Shown: positions 15,019 through 22,448 of the stretch, piece by piece
Numbering within the stretch: the stretch's first letter is position 1
How the letters are laid out: each line of letters begins with the position of its first letter
Source of the DNA: Cohnella fermenti
GTDB lineage: Bacteria > Bacillota > Bacilli > Paenibacillales > Paenibacillaceae
DNA: 64,000 nucleotides
Assembly: GCF_004801405.1 (NCBI RefSeq)
Contig: NZ_SSOB01000025.1
Span: 1-64,000 of the forward strand
Direction of reading: 5' to 3'
Notes under the pieces: model-generated
Told to the model about the DNA's origin: nothing
Databases searched by the model: none
The model's input: only the letters and a program-made list of their open reading frames with translations
Translations under genes and position numbers: made by a program

Positions 15019-15096
15019 ACTTCTCAAGCGGCGACCTTGCGATTATTATACATCTGTGTACGAAAAGTAAGCAACTTAAGGGGAGGAATATAAGCC

Positions 15097-15450
15097 GTGG
15101 ACATTGCACTTTGGATTGTGCAAGGGGTTCTGGCCCTGATGTTTATCTCGGCCGGCGCGATGAAGACGTTCAATTCCAAGAAAGCGAAGGCAACCATGCC
15201 TTGGGCGCAGGACTCTTCGACCGGCTTCGTCGTCTTCGTCGGCTTGGCGGAGCTTCTCGGCGGAATCGGCCTGATTCTGCCGGAAGCGCTGGATGTCGCT
15301 CCGGTTCTGACGCCGATCGCAGCGATCGGCCTCGCCGTCGTCATGGTGCTCGCTGCCGGCCACCATGCCAAGCGCGGCGAGAAGCAAGCGGTCGTCATGA
15401 ACGTCGTCCTGCTTGCGCTGTCGTTGTTCGTCGCGATCGGCCGGTTCTAA
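15097..15450 (+). CDS. DoxX-family membrane protein
   Basis: A 117-residue integral membrane protein with four predicted hydrophobic segments (residues about 3-20, 44-62, 69-88 and 98-115), as in DoxX/DoxD-like proteins linked to quinone or thiol redox. The motif SAGAMKTFNSKK after the first segment is typical. GTG 15097 follows GGAGG by 10 bases. It is divergent from the HxlR-type regulator, a pairing frequently seen for redox-responsive membrane proteins. The molecular activity is not established for this subgroup. Confidence 0.88.
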   Translation: MDIALWIVQGVLALMFISAGAMKTFNSKKAKATMPWAQDSSTGFVVFVGLAELLGGIGLILPEALDVAPVLTPIAAIGLAVVMVLAAGHHAKRGEKQAVVMNVVLLALSLFVAIGRF

Positions 15451-15505
15451 AGGATTGCAGAGACTTGTCCATGTGCAACCCCGCCTTGCAATTATAGCCG
15501 CCTGA

Positions 15506-15545
15506 AGAACCGCCCGCCCGATCCGGGGATGGGCGGTTCTGTTAT
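15506..15545 (+). terminator. Terminator after doxX-like gene
   Basis: AGAACCGCCC (15506-15515) and GGGCGGTTCT (15531-15540) form a perfect 10-bp stem, followed by GTTATAT. Confidence 0.75.
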
Positions 15546-15603
15546 ATCGTCGGAGATGGGGCGACCTGTTATAATGACTCTGACTAAGCAAGGAGGGGTC
15601 CTT

Positions 15604-16926
15604 ATGAATGCCGGACAAAAGCTGATCATAACGGAAACGGAACCAACGCCGATTGTGAAGGATTTTACGGCCTTCGCGGCTTATGTGGAGAAGAAAGAGA
15701 TCCTGCTGACGAAAGCGAGAGGCTGGCTGCCCCGTCAAGATCTGCTCGCCATCAATGCCCTGATGACCGAGCCGGAACAAGAAGTGACGGTCTACTCCGA
15801 TCAGAACGCTTACCCGCTGCTAGCCTTGTTTTACAATCTGGCGCTGGTCGCCGACCTGTTCCGCATGGAGCCGCATTCCAGCGGCAAACAAACGCTGCTC
15901 CCTACGGAGAGGCTGTCTGTATTCTATAGCCTGAATCCCACGGAGAAGTATATCTCCTTGCTGGAAGCGCTCTGGGTTGATACAGATTGGTCCGACTTGA
16001 TGATCGATTACGACAGAGCGCCATCGGCAGATGAGGTTCGCGCGGTGTTCGAATTACTGGCGGAGCTTCCTCCAGGAAGCGTGGTCGATGACAGCAGCGA
16101 CTTCGGTAAACAACTCATCCTTCGACTAAGGAGATGGGGTCACATTGTCTATTGCTTCCAGTACTTCGGATTCTGGGCAATGACAAGAAACGAGGCTCCC
16201 CTTCTATCGTATGTGTCCAAGTTTGCCTACCCGATCAAGACACTCGCCCCGACGCCTTTATTTTATTCGCTATGCATGGAACTTTACCGTTCCAGAGATT
16301 TGGAGCTTTGGAATCTTCATCTGCGGCAAGAAGCGGGGGATTGGGCTGGTTTCCCCGGGGAACCGTTATGGGAAGATGAAGATGCGGGCGAGGATGCAGA
16401 CGAAGCTCAGGGCGAAGACGAAGGTGAAGAGGAGTGGGAGATGGAGAACTTCGCCGACTCGTTGATCCATCTCTTCCCTGCAGGCGAGTTGACACGGTGG
16501 CTGCCAAGGCAAATCATTGAATTTGTCGATTGTACCTATGTTCTTAAAGTGACTCTCCGCCGCAATTGCTGGAGGCGTATTCGTCTATCGTCTCACTGCA
16601 CCTTATACGATCTGCATCAAGCGATTCAGGATGCGTTCGATTTCGGCGACGACCATTTGTATGCATTTTTTATGGATGGGAAAAAGTGGTCAACCAAGTT
16701 CGTGTTCTATTCGCCGGATGACACGGACAGGCCGACCGTAACCGAAGCGTATCTTGGAGAATTGGAATTGTCGGTGGGGCAAAAGTTTCTATATTTGTTC
16801 GATTTCGGCGACGAGTGGGCGTTCACGGTAACCGTCGAGGACATTCAAGCGGTCGACACCCGCGAGGAGCAACCTCAAGTGATTGAATCGAGAGGCCAGG
16901 CCCCTGAGCAGTACAAAGACGATTGA
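15604..16926 (+). CDS. Plasmid pRiA4b ORF-3 family protein
   Basis: A 440-residue protein. The C-terminal 130 residues match the pRiA4b ORF-3 (IS1096 TnpR-like) domain: YVLKVTLRRNCWRRIRL, TLYDLHQAIQDAFDF, DHLYAFFMDGKKWS and FLYLFDFGDEWAFTVTVE in order. The N-terminal two thirds are helical and unlike the domain, and an acidic stretch (EDEDAGEDADEAQGEDEG) links the parts. AGGAGG precedes ATG 15604. The function of this family is unknown despite its mobile-element name, and no transposase or inverted repeats are present here. Its codon use looks slightly less GC-rich than its neighbours. Confidence 0.85.
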   Translation: MNAGQKLIITETEPTPIVKDFTAFAAYVEKKEILLTKARGWLPRQDLLAINALMTEPEQEVTVYSDQNAYPLLALFYNLALVADLFRMEPHSSGKQTLLPTERLSVFYSLNPTEKYISLLEALWVDTDWSDLMIDYDRAPSADEVRAVFELLAELPPGSVVDDSSDFGKQLILRLRRWGHIVYCFQYFGFWAMTRNEAPLLSYVSKFAYPIKTLAPTPLFYSLCMELYRSRDLELWNLHLRQEAGDWAGFPGEPLWEDEDAGEDADEAQGEDEGEEEWEMENFADSLIHLFPAGELTRWLPRQIIEFVDCTYVLKVTLRRNCWRRIRLSSHCTLYDLHQAIQDAFDFGDDHLYAFFMDGKKWSTKFVFYSPDDTDRPTVTEAYLGELELSVGQKFLYLFDFGDEWAFTVTVEDIQAVDTREEQPQVIESRGQAPEQYKDD

Positions 16927-16939
16927 CTTCCGTAATCGA

Positions 16940-17109
16940 TATGAAAATTCACATTGGCGAGGGCCGATAATGAGCGGTTCGAGCAATTTTATGCGAAAAA
17001 TCACATTCGTGAAGGAAATCCCAGCTCGAATCGCCGGACGTATGCTAAAAACCACATAAAACGCCTCGATTGCTCCTAACCGACGCCGACGAATGTGAAA
17101 ATCCGCATA
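16940..17109 (+). repeat. Phased-box repeat element, copy D
   Basis: Boxes start at about 16940, 16990, 17041 and 17092. Box 1 lacks two bases (TATGAAAATTCACATT), which accounts for the first spacing of 50 rather than 52. The other spacings are 51. It sits between two converging genes, with box 4 toward the TetR gene 3' end. Confidence 0.9.
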
Positions 17110-17157
17110 AAACCGCAAAAGAACATCGGAACAGAGAGCGAATAGCGTCGCCGGGGA

Positions 17158-17182
17158 CCGCCAGGGAAGATCCCCCTGACGG
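17158..17182 (-). terminator. Stem-loop after TetR gene
   Basis: CCGCCAGGG (17158-17166) and CCCTGACGG (17174-17182) pair with one G-T. It is 12 bases beyond the TetR stop. No strong T-run on either side. Confidence 0.55.
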
Positions 17183-17194
17183 CTCTCTTGCATT

Positions 17195-17881
17195 CTACTT
17201 CTCGTGCTCCTTGATCACCTGCTCGATTCCGAGCAGAATCAGCTTCAAGCCGAACTCGAACGCCCCGTCGGTGCCCATCAGCTCGAACAATCCGCTTGTG
17301 AACATCCTCCGGAACAGCCCCGCGTCCGTCTCGCTCATGGAATCCAGCAGGCGAATCATCTCGTCCCCAGGCAGCGCTCCCGCTCCCCGTTCCTTAAGGA
17401 TGGTGGACACATTGCGCTCATGCTGGTAATCGTCCATAACAAAGTAGAAAACATAGTTCATCAGCGTAGTCGCCACCTGCATCTTCTGCTCTTGCTCAAG
17501 CGGCGTCGCTTCGACGCAGAGCAGCATGCGGTTCGTGAACCGGATGATGTCCGGTTCGTGCGGCAGCGTCATCATCATAAGCTGCGTGGAGCAGGGATAC
17601 CGGCTGAGCACGTTCCGCACCGTTGCCGCCAGCCCCGCCAGTTGCTCCTTCCAGTCCCCCTCGGCATGGAACTCCTCGACAATGATTTTCGACACCTGAT
17701 TGGCCAACCGCTGATAGAGCTTCTGCTTGCTCTTGAAGTACCAGTACAGAGAGGGAGCTTGAATGCCAAGCCGGTCGGCCAAGCGTCTCAAGCTGAACCT
17801 CTCAATGCCATCCTCGCCAAGAAGCTCCCACGAGGCTTCCAGAATCCTGTCCTCCGATATTTGCGGCTGCTGCTTCTTCAT
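17195..17881 (-). CDS. TetR-family repressor (TetR_C type) of the MATE gene
   Basis: A 228-residue TetR regulator. The N-terminal helix-turn-helix is at residues 9-55 (RILEASWELLGEDGIERFS, then RRLADRLGIQAPSLYWYF). The HTH sequence and the long C-terminal helical domain resemble the tetracycline-repressor branch (TetR_C). It is divergent from the MATE transporter with about 137 bp between starts. Three copies of a CTAACA-C/G-TGTTAG palindrome lie in the gap, so it very likely represses itself and the transporter. The inducing compound is unknown. Confidence 0.92.
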   Translation of the reverse strand: MKKQQPQISEDRILEASWELLGEDGIERFSLRRLADRLGIQAPSLYWYFKSKQKLYQRLANQVSKIIVEEFHAEGDWKEQLAGLAATVRNVLSRYPCSTQLMMMTLPHEPDIIRFTNRMLLCVEATPLEQEQKMQVATTLMNYVFYFVMDDYQHERNVSTILKERGAGALPGDEMIRLLDSMSETDAGLFRRMFTSGLFELMGTDGAFEFGLKLILLGIEQVIKEHEK

Positions 17882-17899
17882 CGCGATCCGTCCTTTTTA

Positions 17900-17984
17900 T
17901 CTAACAGTGTAAGTTTGTGCTTTACAGGTCCATAGGTTCATGATATCATCTAACACTGTAAGGTTCAATCTAACACTGTTAGAT
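17900..17984. promoter_or_regulatory. Three TetR operator sites
   Basis: CTAACAGTGTAAG (17901-17913), CTAACACTGTAAG (17950-17962) and the full palindrome ATCTAACACTGTTAGAT (17968-17984) share the core CTAACA-S-TGTWAG. The first lies just upstream of the TetR start and the last two before the MATE gene. Confidence 0.85.
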
Positions 17985-18018
17985 AAGCCTGAATAACATG
18001 ATGAAAGAAGTGACCGAC

Positions 18019-19371
18019 ATGGATACACAAAACCTCCATTACTTCGAGAAAGCGCCGATCGCCAAAGCCGTAGCCCACTTCGCCGTCCCGATGATGCTGG
18101 GCACGTCGATGAGTGTCATCTATTCGATTCTGAACGCTTATTTTCTCGGCACGCTTCACAATACGGCCATGCTGACCGCACTCGCGCTGACGCTGCCGTT
18201 ATTCGCGGCCATTATGGCGCTGGGCAACCTGGTCGGTGTCGGCGGCGGCGCCTTCATCTCCCGTCTGCTGGGAGAGAAGAGGTACGACGATGTCAAGCAT
18301 GTGTCATCCTTCGCCTTCTACGGCAGCCTGGTTCTCGGTCTGATTGTCATCGCCGCCGGCCTCCCGTTGATCGACTCCATCGTTCACGGCCTGGGGGCAA
18401 CGCCGGAGTCGTTCGGATTCACGAAGGATTATGTCACGGTTATGCTTATCGGTTCACCGATCGTTGTTCTGTTCTTTACGCTGGAAAATATCGTGCGTGC
18501 GGAGGGAGCGGCGATTACGTCGATGATCGGGATGATTCTCAGCGTTGTCGTGAACATTATTCTTGACGCGCTCGTTATCTTCGTCTTCCATGGGGGAGTC
18601 GTCGGCGTTGCGTCGGCAACGGTGGTGGCCAACCTGGCTGCGAGTGCCTTCTACGCCTTCCATATGAGGTACAGAAGCCAATTCCTGACCGTCTCCGCCA
18701 GATGGTTCAAGGCGACGAAGGACATTATGAGCAATGTATTCAAGATCGGGGTTCCCGTCTTTATTATGAGCATCTTCCTGGGCGCCATGTCGCTTATCTT
18801 TAACCATTATCTTGTCGAATACGGGGACCAGGCCGTAGCGGCTTACGGAATATCGTCGCGGCTGCTGCAATTCCCGGAATTTATTCTGATGGGCTTGTGC
18901 GAGGGAGTCGTGCCGCTGATCGCCTTCACCTTCACGGCGAATAAGCTGCGAATGAAGAACACGATCGGATTCACGATCAAGACGATTGTGGCGCTGGCCG
19001 TCGTGTTCGGCATCGTCGTCTATCTGATCTCCGACCACTTGATCGGCCTGTTCACGAACGACGCGCAATTGATCGAGATGGGCAGCTACATTCTGCATGT
19101 CACGTTCCTATCTCTGTTCATTACGGGAATGACGACGCTGTTTACGGGGATTTTCCAGGCGACGGCTCAGGGAACCGCTGCGTTTATTATGTCGATTATT
19201 CAGGGCATTACCCTGATTCCGGTGCTGTATCTCGCCAATCGGATGAACGGCTTCCACGGCGTCGTCTGGTCGCTTGTCATTGCGGATGCCGTTGCATTCC
19301 TTGTCGGCGCCGTCATGCTGTACGTTCTGCGGAACAAGCTGCAGCCGGATTTGGAGAGTCTGGTGCAGTAG
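18019..19371 (+). CDS. MATE-family efflux transporter
   Basis: A 450-residue membrane protein with about 12 transmembrane segments in two homologous halves. The opening FEKAPIAKAVAHFAVPMMLG and GNLVGVGGGAFISRLLGEK are typical of MepA-like MATE exporters, which couple drug or dye export to Na+ or H+ entry. The frame is open from ATG 17998. ATG 18019 is favoured because AAAGAAGTG lies at a normal distance and homology starts there, but the ribosome site is weak and either start is possible. It is controlled by the divergent TetR-type gene through three operators. Its substrate cannot be read from sequence. Confidence 0.9.
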   Translation: MDTQNLHYFEKAPIAKAVAHFAVPMMLGTSMSVIYSILNAYFLGTLHNTAMLTALALTLPLFAAIMALGNLVGVGGGAFISRLLGEKRYDDVKHVSSFAFYGSLVLGLIVIAAGLPLIDSIVHGLGATPESFGFTKDYVTVMLIGSPIVVLFFTLENIVRAEGAAITSMIGMILSVVVNIILDALVIFVFHGGVVGVASATVVANLAASAFYAFHMRYRSQFLTVSARWFKATKDIMSNVFKIGVPVFIMSIFLGAMSLIFNHYLVEYGDQAVAAYGISSRLLQFPEFILMGLCEGVVPLIAFTFTANKLRMKNTIGFTIKTIVALAVVFGIVVYLISDHLIGLFTNDAQLIEMGSYILHVTFLSLFITGMTTLFTGIFQATAQGTAAFIMSIIQGITLIPVLYLANRMNGFHGVVWSLVIADAVAFLVGAVMLYVLRNKLQPDLESLVQ

Positions 19372-19413
19372 AGCGGAATTGCCTCCTAATTGTCGCTATC
19401 CCTTCTCGCCAGT

Positions 19414-19487
19414 GGGTGCCTTATCCCTCTTGATCAGTATCCTAATTATTGGAATTTGGGGAACTGAACAGCAGGGATAAGGCACCC
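19414..19487. terminator. Long inverted repeat between MATE and namA genes
   Basis: GGGTGCCTTATCCCT (19414-19428) and AGGGATAAGGCACCC (19473-19487) are perfect 15-bp arms around a 44-base AT-rich loop, followed by TTTT on the plus strand. It lies between converging genes. It could act as a terminator, but the long loop and discrete arms also resemble a miniature element. Confidence 0.65.
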
Positions 19488-19561
19488 TTTTCTGGGAAGA
19501 CCGGTTGGTGCCCGAGGCGACGATAAGTCGCCCCGGACGGAACGTCGAAGAAGCACGCTGG

Positions 19562-20590
19562 TTAACGAACGTAAATCCCTCTGGCGTATTGAACGGGAGG
19601 CTCGACCTTGCGGGCAACCGCCCGGATCGCATGAAGCGCCCAATACGGATCGTCGAGCATGCCGCGGCCGACGGCGACGAGATCGGCGTCCCCGCCGGCG
19701 AGCGCCGCTTCGGCGACGAGCGGGTCCTCGAGGATGCCGACCGCGATGACCGGCACGCCCAGCTCTTGCTTATACGCGCGTGCGAACGGCACCTGGTAGC
19801 CGGCGTGGTTCGCGGGCTTCCGCGCTCCGGCCGGCGCTTCGCCGCCGCTCGAGACGTGGAACAGGTCGACTCCGGCGTCCCGGTACTTCTTCGCGATCGC
19901 GACGGAATGGTCGAGGTCGTACCCGCCGTCCATGTATTCGATGGCCGAGATGCGGAAGAGAAGGGGCATGTCCGCGGGCATCACGCTTCGCACGGCTTGA
20001 ATGACCTCGGTGCCGAAGCGCGACAAGTCTTCCCCGTACTCGTCCGTCCGGTCGTTGATCCCGGGGGAATGGAACTGGTGAATCAAGTACCCGTGGGCGC
20101 CGTGCAGCTCGATCGTGTCGAAGCCCGCTTCCACGGCGCGCCTGGCCGCATCGCGATACTTGCCGACCATCGCTCGCGTCTCCTCCGTCGAGAGGGCGCG
20201 CGGTGCGTTCTTGATGCCCTGGACCGGAAGCGAAGAAGCTCCGACCGGCTGCGCGGCGTCCTCGGCCTTGCGCCCGGCGTGGGCGATCTGGATGCCGATC
20301 TTGGCGCCGTGCTTGTGAACTTCGTCCACGATTCGCTTAAACGCGGGAATGTGGTTGTCCGACCAGAGGCCGAGGTCGCGATTCGTGATGCGGCCGTCCG
20401 GCTCGACGTCGGTCATCTCCACGATGAGAAGTCCCGCGCCGCCGATCGCCCGGGAGACGTAATGGACGAAGTGCCAGTCGTTCGGGATGCCGTCCTCGGC
20501 CTCGACCGAATATTGGCACATCGGCGGCATGACGATGCGGTTGCGCAGCGTCAAACCTCTCAGCGTATAGGGTTGATCCAGATAAGTCAT
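19562..20590 (-). CDS. namA: NADPH dehydrogenase NamA (old yellow enzyme)
   Basis: A 342-residue flavin oxidoreductase of the YqjM/NamA branch. It has the FMN-binding start LTLRNRIVMPPMCQYS with the redox-tuning Cys near residue 26, QIAHAGRK near 102, ELHGAHGYLIHQFHSP near 163 carrying the substrate-binding His pair, and RISAIEYMDGG near 215. The C-terminal AVGRGMLDDPYW block binds FMN phosphate. These enzymes reduce alpha,beta-unsaturated carbonyls and nitro compounds with NADPH and often respond to electrophile stress. It stands alone, convergent with the MATE gene. Confidence 0.93.
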   Translation of the reverse strand: MTYLDQPYTLRGLTLRNRIVMPPMCQYSVEAEDGIPNDWHFVHYVSRAIGGAGLLIVEMTDVEPDGRITNRDLGLWSDNHIPAFKRIVDEVHKHGAKIGIQIAHAGRKAEDAAQPVGASSLPVQGIKNAPRALSTEETRAMVGKYRDAARRAVEAGFDTIELHGAHGYLIHQFHSPGINDRTDEYGEDLSRFGTEVIQAVRSVMPADMPLLFRISAIEYMDGGYDLDHSVAIAKKYRDAGVDLFHVSSGGEAPAGARKPANHAGYQVPFARAYKQELGVPVIAVGILEDPLVAEAALAGGDADLVAVGRGMLDDPYWALHAIRAVARKVEPPVQYARGIYVR

Positions 20591-20686
20591 GGCGACAGCT
20601 CCTTTGTGTCGTTGCTAAGATTGCAAGTCCATCGTACGACCTTGACGCGTCCGATGCAACAGCACCGCGCAACGGCAAAGCCCCGG

Positions 20687-20716
20687 TTGACCGGCGTAAC
20701 CGCTTTCCGTTACTCT
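20687..20716 (+). promoter_or_regulatory. Promoter of small membrane-protein gene
   Basis: TTGACC (20687-20692), 18-base spacer, TACTCT (20711-20716), 40 bases before the coding start. Confidence 0.5.
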
Positions 20717-20755
20717 ACATAAGAGAACAACGTGCGAACGGGAGGAGAGAATCGA

Positions 20756-20962
20756 GTGAATATGACCTGGCTTATCGCGATTGTCGTGATCATCGTTCTG
20801 GCGGGAGCTGTCGGAACGGTCATGATCGGCCATTCGAACGCCAACAAGGACGAGAGCGCCAATTATACCCGCCAGTCGAAGCGAATATGGACCAACCTGA
20901 CCTGGATCTACGTGGTCACGATCATTCTTGTCGTCGCTCTCATGATCTGGCTGCTTCGCTAA
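20756..20962 (+). CDS. Small two-span membrane protein
   Basis: A 68-residue protein with one hydrophobic segment at residues about 3-22 and another at about 46-66, joined by a polar Asn/Lys/Ser loop. GGAGG (20741-20745) is 10 bases before GTG 20756; an ATG two codons later is a less likely start. No family is recognised. It is 86 bases upstream of the class II aldolase gene, but a separate promoter precedes it. The role is unknown. Confidence 0.7.
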   Translation: MNMTWLIAIVVIIVLAGAVGTVMIGHSNANKDESANYTRQSKRIWTNLTWIYVVTIILVVALMIWLLR

Positions 20963-21047
20963 AAAGCTGTAATCCGGATCATAGACGACCCGGGCATCGA
21001 TCCTTATGATAGAAGAGTACGATCATAGACGTGGAGCTGAGCGACTC

Positions 21048-22355
21048 ATGAGACCAAGCGAAATTAGACCAACCGAGTTAACGCCGCCGGAGCAACTGCT
21101 TCTGCTGATGGAACGAATTTATCGATACGGCATGACAACGACCTCCGGAGGCAATCTGTCGATCCGCGAGGACAACGGCGATATCTGGATCACCCCGTCC
21201 GGCGTGGACAAGGGCGCGCTGACGATCGCGGACATGGTGCTCGTTCATAAGGACGGCACGGTGGAAGGCAAGCATCGGCCTTCGAGCGAGTTCCCGTTCC
21301 ACCGGCTCATCTACGAGACTCGCCCGGATCTGCGCGCAATCGTGCACGCGCATCCGCCGGCGCTCGTCTCGTTCAGCATCGTGCGGAGAATTCCCGATAC
21401 CCGGCTGCTTCCGAACGAGCGCCAGATCTGCGGACGCATCGGCATGGCGCCGTACGCGCTTCCCGGCAGCGAGCAGCTTGGGCGGAACATCGCCGATGTG
21501 TTCGCGGAAGGCGTCAATTCGGTGATGCTGGAGAACCACGGCGTCGTTGTCGGAGCGGAGGACCTGTTCGAGGCGTTCCGCGTGTTCGAGACGCTCGATT
21601 ATTGTGCGCGGCTGGAGATCGAAGCATCCCGGTTCGGCCGTCCGACGCTGCTGTCCGATGAGGACTACGAGACCGTCCGCAGGGAGAGCAAGCTGGACAT
21701 CCCGACGTACCCGGGCGGAGACATCGACGAGAAGGAGATGGAGCTGCGACGCTCGATGTGCGCTTTTATTCGGCGCGCCTATGATCAGGGATTGTTCACG
21801 AGCACGCAGGGAACGTTCTCGCAGCGGCTGAACGGAACGGACTTCCTCATTACGCCGTACGGCATCGACCGCAAGTACTTGCAGCCGGAGGAGCTTGTCC
21901 GCATTCAAGGCGGCGCGGGCGAAGAGGGGAAGAGTCCGAGCCGGTCGGTCCGGTTCCATCAGGCGGTGTACGAGCGGCAGCCGCACGTCGACTCCGTCAT
22001 TCTGGCGCATCCGCCGCAGATCATGGCGTTCGCCGTAACGGAAGAGCCGTTCGATTCCCGCACGATTCCGGAGAGCTACATCCTGCTGCGCGGCATGCCG
22101 AAGCTGCCCTTCGCGGCGCTCTATAACGATCCGGAGAAGACGGCGGAGCTGTTCAAGCCGAATACGCCGCTGGCCATCGTCCGCAACAATTGCCTTGTCG
22201 TCACGGGCCAAGGGCTGCTCAATACGTTCGATCGGCTGGAAGTCGCCGAATACAGCGCGAAGTCGATTCTGGCCGCCCGCGCTCTCGGAGACGTCGTTCA
22301 CATCGAGGATGCCGAGATCGACGACTTGAAGAAGGCGTTTAAGCTGGAAGACTGA
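21048..22355 (+). CDS. Tandem class II aldolase/adducin protein with degenerate second domain
   Basis: A 435-residue fusion of two class II aldolase/adducin domains. Domain 1 (residues about 10-210) is complete: SGGNLSIR, SSEFPFH with the catalytic Glu, the zinc ligands HAH in AIVHAHPP, and the third His in ENHGVVVG. Domain 2 (residues about 230-420) aligns but has SRSVRFH in place of SSEFPFH, ILAHPP in place of HAHPP and RNNCLVV in place of ENHGVVV. It therefore lacks the catalytic Glu and two zinc ligands. A zinc-dependent sugar-phosphate aldolase or epimerase activity in domain 1 is likely, with domain 2 structural. GGAGCTGAG supports ATG 21048 over 21006. Confidence 0.88.
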   Translation: MRPSEIRPTELTPPEQLLLLMERIYRYGMTTTSGGNLSIREDNGDIWITPSGVDKGALTIADMVLVHKDGTVEGKHRPSSEFPFHRLIYETRPDLRAIVHAHPPALVSFSIVRRIPDTRLLPNERQICGRIGMAPYALPGSEQLGRNIADVFAEGVNSVMLENHGVVVGAEDLFEAFRVFETLDYCARLEIEASRFGRPTLLSDEDYETVRRESKLDIPTYPGGDIDEKEMELRRSMCAFIRRAYDQGLFTSTQGTFSQRLNGTDFLITPYGIDRKYLQPEELVRIQGGAGEEGKSPSRSVRFHQAVYERQPHVDSVILAHPPQIMAFAVTEEPFDSRTIPESYILLRGMPKLPFAALYNDPEKTAELFKPNTPLAIVRNNCLVVTGQGLLNTFDRLEVAEYSAKSILAARALGDVVHIEDAEIDDLKKAFKLED

Positions 22356-22378
22356 GACGGCGCCGCACCACACCAGAC

Positions 22379-22425
22379 CGCCTCCATTCGCCAGCGGATC
22401 GTCCGCAGCGCATGGAGGCGTTTTT
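22379..22425 (+). terminator. Terminator of the aldolase gene
   Basis: CGCCTCCAT (22379-22387) and ATGGAGGCG (22412-22420), then TTTTT. It separates the aldolase gene from the converging DUF11 gene. Confidence 0.88.
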
Positions 22426-22448
22426 GGGCGTGCTTATCTTCTCCCGGC

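Noticed and set aside
15604..16926. Transposon or plasmid remnant, because of the pRiA4b ORF-3 name
   Set aside because: No transposase, terminal repeats or target duplication is visible, and the family is common as ordinary chromosomal genes.
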